A stretch of DNA of 64,000 nucleotides from Bacillus crepusculi (GCF_014764715.1 NZ_JACXXE010000003.1:372001-436000); one strand, 5' to 3'. Shown: positions 44,095-53,792, numbered from the stretch's first letter. Notes: generated by a model not told the origin, from the letters alone. Translations and numbers: made by a program.

Positions 44095-45534
44095 ATGTAT
44101 ATTCATTTAGACCGCTCAAGCTCAACCCCGCTATGGCAGCAAATCGTAGCTGAGGTCATTCAAAAAATACATTCACAAAAACTACATCCTGACGATCAGT
44201 TAACACCAACACGCGTATTAGCACAGGAACTAAACGTATCAAGATCAACCGTACAGCTTGCCTACGATGAACTTTTGGCAAGAGGATATGTCAGCACATC
44301 TAGAAGAGGCGGAACAAAGGTCATCTCAAGTGACCAATACGAATCCTTCACTCCCCGCCAAAGTGAGCCACCCTTCGCACTTCCCGTTAGACCTCATTTT
44401 GACGAGGCTGAAAAACAAATGGATCACTGGCTCTCGGCCAATCGTTTTCATGAGAAACTCGATATTGACTTTCGCCATCAAGAACCAGCCATCGACGAAC
44501 ATTTTCAAAACATATGGAAGCGCTCGCTGATGAAAGCATTACAGCGTTTAGACATGAAGGATTGGGGCTATACTTCCCCGCACGGATTATGGGAAGTACG
44601 CTCAGAAATACGCCAATACTTATCGGTTGAACGTGGAATCGATGTAGAAGAGGATCAAATGGTGTTAACAGGAGGCACGCAGCAGGCCATTGACTTAATT
44701 TCACAAGTACTGCTCAAAAAAGGCGATACGGTTGCTGTTGAAGATCCAGGTTTTCCTGGGGCAAGGCTTTCGTTTTTACATCGTGAAATGAACATCCACC
44801 CCGCACCAGTAGATGAAGAAGGAATGATCGTAAGCACACTGCCCGGGCGAACGAAGCTGATCGCTGTGACTCCCTCCCATCAGCGTCCAACCGGTGTATG
44901 TATGAGTGTAAACAGAAGACAGCAGCTGCTACAGTTTGCAGTCAGCCATCAATCTTATATATTAGAGGATGATTTTGATGGGGATTATCGTTATCATGGC
45001 GGGCCGCTCCCTTCCTTATTCTCAGAAGCACCCGATCATGTGATTTACACCTTAAGCTTTTCAAAGGTGCTGGCACCTGGCATCCGCCTTGCTGCAATCA
45101 TCGGCTCCAAAGCGGTTATCAAAGAAATCGCTGCGCTACAATCACTCATCCAAAGGCAGCTACCGATCATGGAACAAATCACACTCGCTTCTTTTTTTAG
45201 AGAAGGAGAATTCACACGATATGTTAGACGAATGAGACAGCTTTATAAAAAAAGGCAGGAAGCTATAATGGACGCTCTTTTGACGCATCACTTTCACAAG
45301 CACTTCCATATATATGGAACCGATACTGGCCTTCATGTCTTTTTAGAAGCAGCGCCAAACTTTGATGAAAAAGGCAGTATTGAGGCTGCTAAAGCCGCCG
45401 GTGTCGGAATTTATCCATTAAGCCCTTATTGCTATGAAAGCAATCGAAAGGGATTGCTACTTGGTTTCGCCTGTACAGATGAAGCAATGATTCAAGAGGG
45501 CGTGCGCCGTTTAACGAACATACTTCACATCTAA
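44095..45534 (+). CDS. MocR/GabR-family transcriptional regulator
   Basis: 479 residues. N-terminal GntR winged helix (LWQQIVAEVIQKIHS, TRVLAQELNVSRSTVQLAYDELLARGYV) fused to a class I aminotransferase domain from about residue 115: GLWEVRSEIRQYL, GGTQQAIDLISQ, DDFDGDYRYHG and the PLP-lysine YTLSFSKVLAPGIRLAA. Such proteins bind PLP or aldimines as effector. Divergent from the MFS gene, its likely target. Relation to PdxR or GabR cannot be decided. Confidence 0.85.
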   Translation: MYIHLDRSSSTPLWQQIVAEVIQKIHSQKLHPDDQLTPTRVLAQELNVSRSTVQLAYDELLARGYVSTSRRGGTKVISSDQYESFTPRQSEPPFALPVRPHFDEAEKQMDHWLSANRFHEKLDIDFRHQEPAIDEHFQNIWKRSLMKALQRLDMKDWGYTSPHGLWEVRSEIRQYLSVERGIDVEEDQMVLTGGTQQAIDLISQVLLKKGDTVAVEDPGFPGARLSFLHREMNIHPAPVDEEGMIVSTLPGRTKLIAVTPSHQRPTGVCMSVNRRQQLLQFAVSHQSYILEDDFDGDYRYHGGPLPSLFSEAPDHVIYTLSFSKVLAPGIRLAAIIGSKAVIKEIAALQSLIQRQLPIMEQITLASFFREGEFTRYVRRMRQLYKKRQEAIMDALLTHHFHKHFHIYGTDTGLHVFLEAAPNFDEKGSIEAAKAAGVGIYPLSPYCYESNRKGLLLGFACTDEAMIQEGVRRLTNILHI

Positions 45535-45567
45535 AAAAAGCCTGGAAGTGAGCTTCCAAGCTTTTTT
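45533..45567. terminator. bidirectional terminator after mocR-type gene
   Basis: GCCTGGAAG and CTTCCAAGC pair with one bulge around TGAG; A-run on the left, TTTTTT on the right. Confidence 0.75.
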
Positions 45568-46046
45568 CATGATTGCTGAATGCGACCTACTTCTTCCATA
45601 AATGCGGCTGTCTGCTGCAATCCATCTTGCAGATGATGGGTAGCGGAAATAAACAGCTTTTCTTGGTCGGGACGCTTCAACAGCTTTTCCACCTGGTCGA
45701 TCCCTTTTTTAAATGAAGCAAGGCCTGTCTTTAATTGTTTGTCAGCCTGTTTGTAAGTAGCCGGAACTTCTTGATGAGCTAATCCTTTTTGAATCACACG
45801 ATCAAATGCTTTCGTCGCTTTTGCCAATTTTTCATTTGCTTGAATCTTTCCATGTCCATCTGAAATAAATTGGTCGGTCATGTTTTCATATGCTTCATTT
45901 AACTCATCCATATAACGCTGAACCCATTGTTCATACGCAACTTCCTTTGTGTCTTGTTTTGAAGGCGACTGACCTGCTTGTTGACAGGCTGCTAGTAATG
46001 TCACTGTCACAGTGAATAGCAGCATCAAGTGCAATCGTTTTTTCAT
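45567..46046 (-). CDS. lipoprotein of unknown function
   Basis: 159 residues. Signal peptide with lipobox LLAACQ (Cys about 21), then an entirely helical, charged domain (YEQWVQRYMDELNEAYENM, KATKAFDRVIQKGLA, LKTGLASFKKGIDQVEKLL), likely a helical bundle on the outer membrane face. Resembles small Bacillus lipoproteins without known function. Monocistronic between two terminators. Confidence 0.75.
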   Translation of the reverse strand: MKKRLHLMLLFTVTVTLLAACQQAGQSPSKQDTKEVAYEQWVQRYMDELNEAYENMTDQFISDGHGKIQANEKLAKATKAFDRVIQKGLAHQEVPATYKQADKQLKTGLASFKKGIDQVEKLLKRPDQEKLFISATHHLQDGLQQTAAFMEEVGRIQQS

Positions 46047-46299
46047 ACAGAGCCTCCATTTCTAATTCCCATTCGTTCATATCGGTCAAATATGTGCATC
46101 CTTTACCAAAACGAACACTTTGCAAGAAATGATATCTTTTATTGTAACAGACGGCTCTTGTCACTTCTGTGATTTATGAACAAATTGATGAAAACACGTC
46201 TAAGGGTCCACATTTCCCTGTCACTTATCTACCGATACAGTCAATAGACGACTAGACATATGTATTTGGTTTCAATGAATTCATCTTCATGATTTTTCC

Positions 46300-46330
46300 T
46301 AAAAAAAGACCCCTTTCGGCGTCTTTTCGC
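46300..46330 (-). terminator. terminator of the cupin gene
   Basis: On the minus strand GACGCC pairs with GGGGTC around GAAA, flanked by AAAA and a 7-T run. Confidence 0.6.
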
Positions 46331-46336
46331 TTTGCA

Positions 46337-46696
46337 TTAAATCCACACATCATTTTCTGCTGTCAGCTTTGAAGAGGCATCCCCTGTGTTGACGACTCCA
46401 CGCGGCTCAACGAGCATGACATGACATTCGTCTTTGGCGTATGGTTTGTGTTCTTTTCCTTTTGGGATCACGTACATTTCACCTGCATGCAGTTCGACCT
46501 TGCCATCTCTAAATTCAATTCCCATCTGGCCAGCAATAACGAGAAATACTTCGTCTGTGTCATCATGCTGATGCCAAACGAATTCACCTTGTATTTTCAC
46601 AAGCTTAAATTGCACATCGTTCATTTCTGCAATGACCTTCGGTGACCAATGTTCAGTAAATGTTGTGAGTTTTTCTTTTAGATGAATTGATTTCAA
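46337..46696 (-). CDS. cupin-domain protein
   Basis: 119 residues with both cupin motifs: FVWHQHDDTDEVFLVIAGQ (His, His, Glu ligands) and LHAGEMYVIPKGKEHKPYA (second His). Small single-domain cupins bind a metal and act as isomerases, dioxygenases or sensors; the role here is unknown. TTG start after GAGGGGGAT. It follows the D-threonine-aldolase-like gene by about 85 bp and may be co-transcribed. Confidence 0.8.
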   Translation of the reverse strand: MKSIHLKEKLTTFTEHWSPKVIAEMNDVQFKLVKIQGEFVWHQHDDTDEVFLVIAGQMGIEFRDGKVELHAGEMYVIPKGKEHKPYAKDECHVMLVEPRGVVNTGDASSKLTAENDVWI

Positions 46697-46779
46697 TCTG
46701 TGATCCCCCTCTGATTTAAACTGCTTTTAACCCTGCTCCGCATAAGCGGCAGTAGACTCTATTATTCTTCTAACTGGGT

Positions 46780-47886
46780 TTATTGAAGCTTACCTTTACA
46801 AGCAACCTCAAGCTCTTCTACTACTTCACCCTCTTGAATGAGATATGCTTTTTCATGAAGATTGACAGCGGGACAAATATGATTTGGAATGATTTGCACC
46901 TTCTCGCCGATCTGGACGCTTTGGCGGAAGCCTTCATGATAGATAATAGCATGCTCATCAAATACACTTGAAACAAATACATCATCATAGTCTTTCACTT
47001 TGCCTAATCCCTTTGTTTTGGTCAGCCCTTTTGTACGGGTTTGTGCCGTCAGCCCTTTAGCTCCAACATCTGTAATAACCCGAGTCTTTGTTGGCTTGCT
47101 GATCACCGTCGTCAGCACGGCTGCCGCACAATGTGAAAATGAGCCGATCACGTTGGACTGAGAAGCATCCATCAAGATGTAGGTGCCTGGTCTGATTTCA
47201 GTAACTCCCTTTGGAATATCAAATTGAAACAAGAATGGCGGTGTTGACCCAATGCTTACCACTTCGAGTAGCATACCTGCTTCTTCAGCAATCTGTGCAA
47301 ACTGAAGCGAGCGATTCACAGCGTCTTCATACAATGCCAGACAATGTTCCTTACTTTCCGCTTGGTACGTATGTCCGTCATGAGAGAAAATCCCCTTTAA
47401 ATGAACGGAGGCACATGTCTGAATGGTCTGTAAGATGTGACGGAAATCACTCTCTTCAATCACACCAGACCTTCCTTCGCCAACCTCTATCTCTATTAAA
47501 ACCTCAGCTTTTTTCTCTGCTCCACGAAAGACATGTTCAATTTGATGAACATGCTCTACACAATCAATACCGAATGAAATATGGATTGACTCTGCCAACT
47601 TTCGAATTCGCTTTAGTTTTGTCTCGCCTACAATTTGATTGGCGATAAAGATATCTGTCAGTCCATTCGCTGCCATCACCTCAGCTTCACCTACTTTCGC
47701 CACAGTTATACCAAATGCGCCCATCTCCTCCTGCAGCTTGGCAAGCCTAGGCGTTTTATGGGTTTTCGTATGCGGACGCAGTTTGACTTGCTGACGGTCC
47801 GCATATTGCTGCATAGCGGATATATTCTCCATCATCACCCGTTTATCAATTAATAGCGCCGGTGTATCCAGTTCATCATAAGTCAT
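46780..47886 (-). CDS. D-threonine aldolase-like PLP enzyme (alanine racemase N-terminal fold)
   Basis: About 368 residues. DELDTPALLIDKRVM starts the domain; the PLP lysine is in LRPHTKTHKTPRLA (about 45). C-terminal PNHICPAVNLHEKAYL holds the His and Cys that bind the divalent metal in D-threonine aldolase / D-serine dehydratase relatives. It would cleave or dehydrate a D-beta-hydroxy amino acid; exact substrate unknown. Three ATGs are consecutive; AAAGGGG is 8 nt before the last, which I use. The gene lies next to comK. Confidence 0.8.
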   Translation of the reverse strand: MTYDELDTPALLIDKRVMMENISAMQQYADRQQVKLRPHTKTHKTPRLAKLQEEMGAFGITVAKVGEAEVMAANGLTDIFIANQIVGETKLKRIRKLAESIHISFGIDCVEHVHQIEHVFRGAEKKAEVLIEIEVGEGRSGVIEESDFRHILQTIQTCASVHLKGIFSHDGHTYQAESKEHCLALYEDAVNRSLQFAQIAEEAGMLLEVVSIGSTPPFLFQFDIPKGVTEIRPGTYILMDASQSNVIGSFSHCAAAVLTTVISKPTKTRVITDVGAKGLTAQTRTKGLTKTKGLGKVKDYDDVFVSSVFDEHAIIYHEGFRQSVQIGEKVQIIPNHICPAVNLHEKAYLIQEGEVVEELEVACKGKLQ

Positions 47887-48033
47887 CATCATATCCCCTT
47901 TCACTGCCACTTACCATATAAATTTTTATACATTATAATTAAATTATATATTTTTTTATACAATAATAAAAGAACGATATGCTAATCTCGTGCTAGTAAA
48001 GGCGTCCAGCGACTGCCTGCCACTGGTTTTGAG

Positions 48034-48612
48034 TTAATATTTGTTACGAAGTTCTCTTAATATAAAATCGTATACAAGATTAAGCTGCTGCTCCTTTGGA
48101 TACAGCATAAATTCTTGTTTTTTAGGAAGACCTCCATCAAGACGATCTTGAAATTTCGTTCGAAGATACGCTGTCCGGTGCACCTGACTCTCAAATGATT
48201 TATAGGAGACATCTAGTTTGACCGTTTGCTCATTCGTAAAAGTGACAACCGTGTCCCCAAGGGATGATTCCTGGAAGGTATGAATGTATTTGTGGGAGAT
48301 CCAGCCGCACTGCGGACGATTTGATGAATACGTTGGGAAGAAATACAGATGATTGGATGAGTCAATCACGATTGGAGGCTTATGAGAAATACCTGTTACT
48401 TCGTATGTTCCCGCCTTTCTACCTGCATAGCTTGAGCCGAAGAATCTGCAGCTTCGCTCAATGATTTGCAGCGGCTTTAATTCGACGTAAAAGCTCGTCT
48501 CTCTTTCTATCACGTTTGAATATACTCTTTTTCCTTCTTCAACCGGAAGGATCGCCATCGTTGTTTGATTAATGACGTATGAATCTAAAGGTGCTTCACT
48601 AATTCCTGACAC
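48034..48612 (-). CDS. comK: competence transcription factor ComK
   Basis: 192 residues, the same length as B. subtilis ComK and very similar in LKPLQIIERSCRFFGSS, YAGRKAGTYEV, SNRPQCGWISHKYIH and TAYLRTKFQDRLDGG, ending YDFILRELRNKY. ComK binds AT-boxes and switches on DNA uptake, recombination and its own gene. GTG start with AGGAGG 8 nt upstream. Its promoter carries two K-boxes. Flanked by yhzC and yhxD as in B. subtilis. Confidence 0.95.
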   Translation of the reverse strand: MSGISEAPLDSYVINQTTMAILPVEEGKRVYSNVIERETSFYVELKPLQIIERSCRFFGSSYAGRKAGTYEVTGISHKPPIVIDSSNHLYFFPTYSSNRPQCGWISHKYIHTFQESSLGDTVVTFTNEQTVKLDVSYKSFESQVHRTAYLRTKFQDRLDGGLPKKQEFMLYPKEQQLNLVYDFILRELRNKY

Positions 48613-48669
48613 TTCATTTCCTCCTGTGTTAATTTTTGGTTATTTTAGATACTATTAATCTATCACCAA

Positions 48670-48763
48670 CGTATAAGAAACGACAGGATTTTTTCAAAAT
48701 TTATTTAAAATCATCTTTTTATCTTATTTTTTAGTCCATTCGATCTATCTAAAAAGCATTTTT
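48670..48763 (-). promoter_or_regulatory. comK promoter with two ComK K-boxes
   Basis: AAAATCATCTTTT (48707-48719) and AAAAAGCATTTTT (48751-48763) both fit the ComK box AAAA-N5-TTTT and are separated by exactly 31 bp, the spacing known for the B. subtilis comK promoter. Downstream on the minus strand are TTGAAA (48697-48692) and TATACG (48675-48670), 16 bp apart. Confidence 0.8.
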
Positions 48764-48845
48764 AAAGGTATATCGCATTCTGTCGATTGGACAAGAGGTG
48801 TCGATTTTGCTCAAAAATAAATTGTCTAAAAATTATAAATTCTTG

Positions 48846-48874
48846 TTGATTTTTTCTCCAGCAATCCATATACT
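48846..48874 (+). promoter_or_regulatory. sigma-A promoter of yhzC
   Basis: TTGATT (48846-48851) and TATACT (48869-48874), 17-bp spacer, about 27 bp before the start codon and its GGGGGGA ribosome site. Confidence 0.65.
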
Positions 48875-48901
48875 ATAAAAAAGGCATCGGGGGGATTCTT
48901 T

Positions 48902-49138
48902 ATGAAAGAGAAAAAAACGTATGCTGAGCTCATGAAGTCCCGCAACACCCAAAAAACCGAAGAAAACGGCGTCACTATTTTAGACATCTATATTCAAATG
49001 GTTTTAGATGAGGCGCTTTATAAACAGCGCTTAACCTTCCTTAGAGAAGAGATTGATAAGGCACTGGATCAGCGTGATGAAAAGCGCTTCAATGACCTGT
49101 CAGCTCAATATGCAGAGCACTGCTTACATGAATCATAA
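48902..49138 (+). CDS. yhzC: IDEAL-domain protein YhzC
   Basis: 78 residues. The C-terminal half, LREEIDKALDQRDEKRFNDLSAQYAEH, is the IDEAL domain, a short helical motif shared by several small Bacillus proteins; N-terminal half is charged. Position next to comK is that of yhzC. Role unknown; other IDEAL proteins act as small adaptors. Confidence 0.75.
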   Translation: MKEKKTYAELMKSRNTQKTEENGVTILDIYIQMVLDEALYKQRLTFLREEIDKALDQRDEKRFNDLSAQYAEHCLHES

Positions 49139-49145
49139 TGATTTT

Positions 49146-49193
49146 ACTTGCGGCAGAGAGACAGCAACTCGTCTCTTTACCGCAAGTTTTTTG
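49146..49193 (+). terminator. terminator of yhzC
   Basis: ACTTGCGG and CCGCAAGT form the outer stem, AGAGAC and GTCTCT an inner stem, followed by TTTTTTG. Confidence 0.8.
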
Positions 49194-49194
49194 T

Positions 49195-50055
49195 TTATCC
49201 ATTTAAAATGGTTCCACCATTCACATGCAGGATTTGTCCATTCATGTAAGACGAGTCTTCACTCGCTAAAAATAAATAACTTGGTGCAAGCTCTACTGGC
49301 TCACCAGGCCTTTCCATTGGGACATCTCCGCCAAATTCAGAGACTTCCTTTTCTGTAAAAGTTGATGGAATCAGCGGCGTCCAAATGGGCCCTGGAGCAA
49401 CCCCATTCACTCGAATCCCTTGCTTAATGAGCGATAAGGACAACGATCTGGTAAATGTCACAACCGCCCCTTTCGTTGAAGAATAATCAATTAAGGTTTC
49501 ATGCCCTTTATAGGCTGTGACGGATGTTGTATTAATGATACTGCTTCCTTTCTTTAAATGAGGCAGCACGGCCTTTGTTAAATAAAACATGGCGAAAATA
49601 TTCGTTTGAAATGTTCGAAGAAGCTGATGCGAGGTTATTTGTTCAATGCTTTTTTGTGGATGCTGTTCCCCTGCGTTGTTCACCAAAATATCAATGGAAC
49701 CGAAAGCATCCTTCGTTTTTTTAACGACCTCATTTGAAAAAGCCTCATCCCCTAAGTCACCTGCAATTAAGATGGCGCGGCCTCCCGCCTTTTCAATATA
49801 GTCCTTCGTTTCCTCTGCATCACGATGTTCACTCAAGTAAACAATAGCGACATTGGCACCTTCTTTCGCAAATAAGACAGAGACTGCTCTTCCGATCCCG
49901 CTGTCTCCACCTGTCACAATAGCCGTTTTCCCCGCTAACTTTTTATCCCGCACCTCTCGATCAAAAACAGGTCTAGGGTTCATTTTATATTCAAGACCCG
50001 GACGTTCACTCTGATGCTGAGGCGGCAATGTTTTCTTCGGCTGCTTTGTTGACAC
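49195..50055 (-). CDS. yhxD: short-chain dehydrogenase/reductase YhxD
   Basis: 286 residues, extended-N-terminus SDR (YhxD/GsiB-associated type). NAD(P) motif TGGDSGIGRAVS (about 49-60), NNAG, and catalytic Ser-Tyr-Lys in NTTSVTAYKGHETLIDYSSTKGA. The preceding segment KPVFDRE-type (MNPRPVFDREVRDKKLAGK) is common to this stress-linked subgroup. GTG start after AAGGAGTGG. Substrate unknown. Confidence 0.82.
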   Translation of the reverse strand: MSTKQPKKTLPPQHQSERPGLEYKMNPRPVFDREVRDKKLAGKTAIVTGGDSGIGRAVSVLFAKEGANVAIVYLSEHRDAEETKDYIEKAGGRAILIAGDLGDEAFSNEVVKKTKDAFGSIDILVNNAGEQHPQKSIEQITSHQLLRTFQTNIFAMFYLTKAVLPHLKKGSSIINTTSVTAYKGHETLIDYSSTKGAVVTFTRSLSLSLIKQGIRVNGVAPGPIWTPLIPSTFTEKEVSEFGGDVPMERPGEPVELAPSYLFLASEDSSYMNGQILHVNGGTILNG

Positions 50056-50196
50056 GTTATTCCACTCCTTCCTTTTATCTTGTTTATTTTTATGTGTTGT
50101 CTATTTTTTTATGTATGTCGTACTAGTTTCCATTCCAATGTATGATTTTCTGTATTGTGGAAAAATTATACACATCATATAACTGGAGGCGACAAC

Positions 50197-51729
50197 ATGA
50201 ATCAAGAACATAAAGGAATGGAACAGGCAACATCGTTATGGTTAGCAGAGAGTCAGAAGCATTCCTTTCCTGCTGTAAGTGAGGATCATACAGCAGATGT
50301 GGTCATTGTCGGCGGCGGTATTACCGGTATCGCTACTGCCTTTGAACTGACAGAACGCGGACTGGATGTCATCATCATTGATGCCGATCAATTGCTGCAA
50401 GGAACGACCGGACACACGACAGCTAAAATCACCTCACAGCACGATGTATACTATTATGAACTGATTCAGCAAATTGGCATGCCAAAAGCACGTTTGTATG
50501 TAGAAGCAAATGAGAAGGCAAAAGAGCTCATTCAATCACGTGTCAAAGAGCAGGGCATCGATTGTCAGCTAGAGGAAAAAGATGCTTACCTTTATACAAA
50601 GGAAGAAAGCGGCGTAAAAAAGTTAAAAAAGGAATTAGATGCCTACAAACAGCTCGGCATTGACCGAGAATGGAAAACTGCGCTTCCTTTTGACACTGAC
50701 ATCAAAGCGGCCCTTGCGATGATGCAGCAGGCTCAGTTTCATCCCCTTCATTATCTAAATGCACTAATAAACAAGCTCCTAGAACGAGGTGTACGTATTT
50801 TTGAACACACACTCGCTGTTGATGTGAAAGAAGGAAACCGCCCTGCTGTCGTCACAAAAAGCGGGCATCATCTGACGGGCCGCTTTATTATTTCCTGTTC
50901 ACACTTTCCTTTTTATGATGGGAAAGGACTTTATTTCACGCGAATGCATCCAGAACAATCTTATGTGATAGCAGCTAAAACAAAAAAGCCGCTTCCAGAC
51001 GGCATGTACTTAGGAATTGATCAGCCAGCTCATTCTTTAAGAACGGCAGAATTTCATGGTGAAGAAGTCGTTCTTATCGGAGGAGAAGGCCATAAAACCG
51101 GCCAAGGCGGAGATGAATCCGCACACTATGAATCACTGGAAAAGTTCGGAAAAGACACACTTGGAATTGAGGAGGTTCTTTATCGCTGGTCGACGCACGA
51201 TATGGTCACAATGGATCAAATCCCTTACATTGGCCACCTGACCAAACACCACCCGAATCTCTTCGTCGCTACTGGCTTTAGAAAATGGGGGATGACCACA
51301 AGCCATGTCGCAGCGACTCTTATCGGTGATTTAATTGAGGGGAAATCGAATCCCTACGAATCGATTTTTACACCATCACGCTCTGTTTCAGACTCATTCG
51401 TCAAAAATTTTATAAAAGAAAATACCAATGTTGCTGCCAAGCTGATCAGCGGTAAAATAGAACGAACGGATCAAACCGTTGATGATTTAAAACCTGGCGA
51501 AGGCGGCATTGTATCTTATGAACATAAGAAATGCGGTGCCTTTAAATCAGAGGATGGGAAGGTCTTTCTTGTCGATACAACCTGTACTCACCTAGGCTGT
51601 GAAGTCGCTTGGAATAATAGTGACCGCACCTGGGATTGCCCTTGTCACGGTTCTCGTTTTTCAATTACTGGGGAAGTGGTAGAAGGTCCAGCAAAGAAAC
51701 CACTAAAAAGGTCATATAAAGAACAGTAA
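50197..51729 (+). CDS. yhfW: FAD-dependent oxidoreductase with C-terminal Rieske domain, YhfW
   Basis: 510 residues from the ATG 7 nt after GGAGG. A DAO-type flavin domain begins with DVVIVGGGITGIATAFELTERG (about 32) and contains GTTGHTTAKITSQHD; the last 90 residues form a Rieske domain with the cluster ligands CTHLGC and CPCHGS. It probably passes electrons between a small-molecule substrate and the [2Fe-2S] cluster; substrate unknown. Gene order with hemAT matches B. subtilis. Confidence 0.87.
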   Translation: MNQEHKGMEQATSLWLAESQKHSFPAVSEDHTADVVIVGGGITGIATAFELTERGLDVIIIDADQLLQGTTGHTTAKITSQHDVYYYELIQQIGMPKARLYVEANEKAKELIQSRVKEQGIDCQLEEKDAYLYTKEESGVKKLKKELDAYKQLGIDREWKTALPFDTDIKAALAMMQQAQFHPLHYLNALINKLLERGVRIFEHTLAVDVKEGNRPAVVTKSGHHLTGRFIISCSHFPFYDGKGLYFTRMHPEQSYVIAAKTKKPLPDGMYLGIDQPAHSLRTAEFHGEEVVLIGGEGHKTGQGGDESAHYESLEKFGKDTLGIEEVLYRWSTHDMVTMDQIPYIGHLTKHHPNLFVATGFRKWGMTTSHVAATLIGDLIEGKSNPYESIFTPSRSVSDSFVKNFIKENTNVAAKLISGKIERTDQTVDDLKPGEGGIVSYEHKKCGAFKSEDGKVFLVDTTCTHLGCEVAWNNSDRTWDCPCHGSRFSITGEVVEGPAKKPLKRSYKEQ

Positions 51730-51820
51730 AATTTCACTGGTTTCCCTTTAAAAAATCCAAGATTATCCGATAAAAAACATAAAGTCTGATATTTGTGATG
51801 ATTATGGGGGGACAATAACA

Positions 51821-53116
51821 TTGTTATTTAAAAAAGATACTAAAAGAAAAAACACTGCTTTTTTCACACAGCAGGATGATGGGATAAAACGAATCAATTT
51901 TTCGAAGAATACGGACATTGCCAAACAAATCAAAATGATTGACCTAACGCAGCAAGACCTTTTTATACTGAAACAATTGAATCCAATCGTTCAAGATGAT
52001 ATTGCACATATCGTTGATAAATTTTATAAAAATTTAGAAGTAGAGTCTTCGTTGATGCATATCATTCAAGACAATAGTTCCGTCGATCGTTTGAAAAAAA
52101 CACTCCGTATTCATATTAGCGAAATGTTTGCAGGTGTGATTGACGATACCTACGTGGCAAAAAGAATTAAAATTGCGCAAGTTCATTTACGAATTGGCCT
52201 CCAGCCTAAATGGTACATGGCAGCATTCCAAGACCTTTTGCTTTCGATTATGGATTTATTTGCCCACCATATCCAGGATTTCAAAGAATATCAGACGGCA
52301 GTCAAAGCGACAACGAAAATTTTAAATTTAGAGCAGCAGCTTGTCCTAGATACGTTCCAAAATGAATATTCTAAAATTCGTGATGAAGCGGAAGAACAGC
52401 AGCAAGAGCTTCATACAAAAATTACAGAAACCTCAAATTCTCTTGCTTCTCTCTTCTCCAACACAACAAGTGCAGTGGACAAGCTTGTATCAAAATCTGA
52501 TGAAATGGCGGATATGTCACAGGCTGGAACGCAAATTTCTGCACAGGTGGAGGAAAAATCAATCGGCGGTAAAAAGGAATTAGAAATTCAGCAAACACAG
52601 ATGAATCAAATTGATGGCAGCATGACAAAGATTGAAACAGAAATTAAGCGTTTAGAAGAAATCGCCAAACAGATTGAACAAATCTTTGGAATCGTCACAG
52701 GCATTGCAGAGCAGACGAATTTGTTATCTTTAAATGCCTCCATCGAATCTGCACGTGCAGGAGAACATGGAAAAGGCTTCGCTGTCGTCGCAAACGAGGT
52801 TCGAAAATTATCAGAGGACACTAAGAAAACGGTTTCAACTGTGTCTGAACTCGTCAATAACACAAATTCACAAATCGCCATTGTGTCACAGCATATCGCA
52901 GACGTGAATTTACTTGTGACGGACAGTAAAGAAAAAATGACTCAAATCAATTCGCTTTTCGATGATATCGTGAGCAGCATGAACTTAAGTAAAAACCAAA
53001 ACGGAAAAATTGAAATAGATCTCCAAACATTCCTAAACGAGTTGAAGGAAGTCAAACAAACGGTTTCCCAAGTTGCCAGCTCAGTCGAATCCTTGACTAG
53101 TCTGACAAATCGCTAA
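51821..53116 (+). CDS. hemAT: heme-based aerotaxis transducer HemAT
   Basis: 431 residues: an N-terminal globin-coupled sensor (1-180) with the proximal heme ligand His in [16 protein letters not shown] (H122) and distal Tyr in DKFYKNL (Y69), and a C-terminal MCP signalling domain with the hairpin tip [37 protein letters not shown]-type region. Soluble, no membrane helices; it binds O2 and signals to CheA. TTG start after GGGGGGA. Confidence 0.93.
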   Translation: MLFKKDTKRKNTAFFTQQDDGIKRINFSKNTDIAKQIKMIDLTQQDLFILKQLNPIVQDDIAHIVDKFYKNLEVESSLMHIIQDNSSVDRLKKTLRIHISEMFAGVIDDTYVAKRIKIAQVHLRIGLQPKWYMAAFQDLLLSIMDLFAHHIQDFKEYQTAVKATTKILNLEQQLVLDTFQNEYSKIRDEAEEQQQELHTKITETSNSLASLFSNTTSAVDKLVSKSDEMADMSQAGTQISAQVEEKSIGGKKELEIQQTQMNQIDGSMTKIETEIKRLEEIAKQIEQIFGIVTGIAEQTNLLSLNASIESARAGEHGKGFAVVANEVRKLSEDTKKTVSTVSELVNNTNSQIAIVSQHIADVNLLVTDSKEKMTQINSLFDDIVSSMNLSKNQNGKIEIDLQTFLNELKEVKQTVSQVASSVESLTSLTNR

Positions 53117-53177
53117 TCCAGTCATTTTTCTTCTACTTTAGTATAATAGAAGAAAAGAGAGAAAAGGCGGGATTTGA

Positions 53178-53762
53178 TTGACAACAATTTGCCTAGTCAG
53201 ACACGGAGAAACCGATTGGAATGCAGCGAAACGAATTCAAGGGCGAACAGATATCCCTTTAAACGACACAGGTAAATGGCAGGCTGAACAAACTGGACTT
53301 TACTTAAAGGATGTCCATTGGGATGTTGTCATTTCCAGTCCATTATCAAGGGCGAAAGAAACCGCTCATTTGATTTTAAAGCATGTACATGCCCCTCTTG
53401 TCATCATGGACGATTTCATTGAACGTGATTATGGTGACGCTGAAGGCATGTCGTTTGAGGAGCGCCAAAAGCTGTTTCCAGATAAACAGTATCCAAATAT
53501 GGAACCGCTTGAGACGATGCAAGATCGAATGTTAAAAGGGATTGAAAAGGTCAGAGCAGCCTATCCAGATCAACATGTCCTGATCGTGGCGCACGGTGCT
53601 GCCATCCACGCCTTACTTACCACTTTAGCAGACGAGCAAATGGATCTTCAGAACACGAGACTTGTTAATGCTTGCTTAAATTATGTGGAATGGAAAGATG
53701 GTAAATGGAAGGTGCGTGATTACAACGTGATCAGCCATTTAACGCAGATCTCCTCTTCTTAA
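53178..53762 (+). CDS. phoE: histidine phosphatase PhoE (YhfR)
   Basis: 194 residues of the phosphoglycerate-mutase-like superfamily. Catalytic LVRHGETDWN (His about 9), ISSPLSRAKETAHLIL, acid region FIERDYGDAEGMSFEER and VLIVAHGAAIHALL. B. subtilis YhfR is a broad-specificity phosphatase related to B. stearothermophilus PhoE. TTG start with AAAGGCGG 7 nt upstream. Confidence 0.82.
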   Translation: MTTICLVRHGETDWNAAKRIQGRTDIPLNDTGKWQAEQTGLYLKDVHWDVVISSPLSRAKETAHLILKHVHAPLVIMDDFIERDYGDAEGMSFEERQKLFPDKQYPNMEPLETMQDRMLKGIEKVRAAYPDQHVLIVAHGAAIHALLTTLADEQMDLQNTRLVNACLNYVEWKDGKWKVRDYNVISHLTQISSS

Positions 53763-53792
53763 AGAACCTGTTATCTTAGCAGGTTCTTTTTT
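53762..53792 (+). terminator. phoE terminator
   Basis: AAGAACCTG and CAGGTTCTT form a 9-bp stem around TTATCTTAG followed by TTTTT. Confidence 0.8.
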
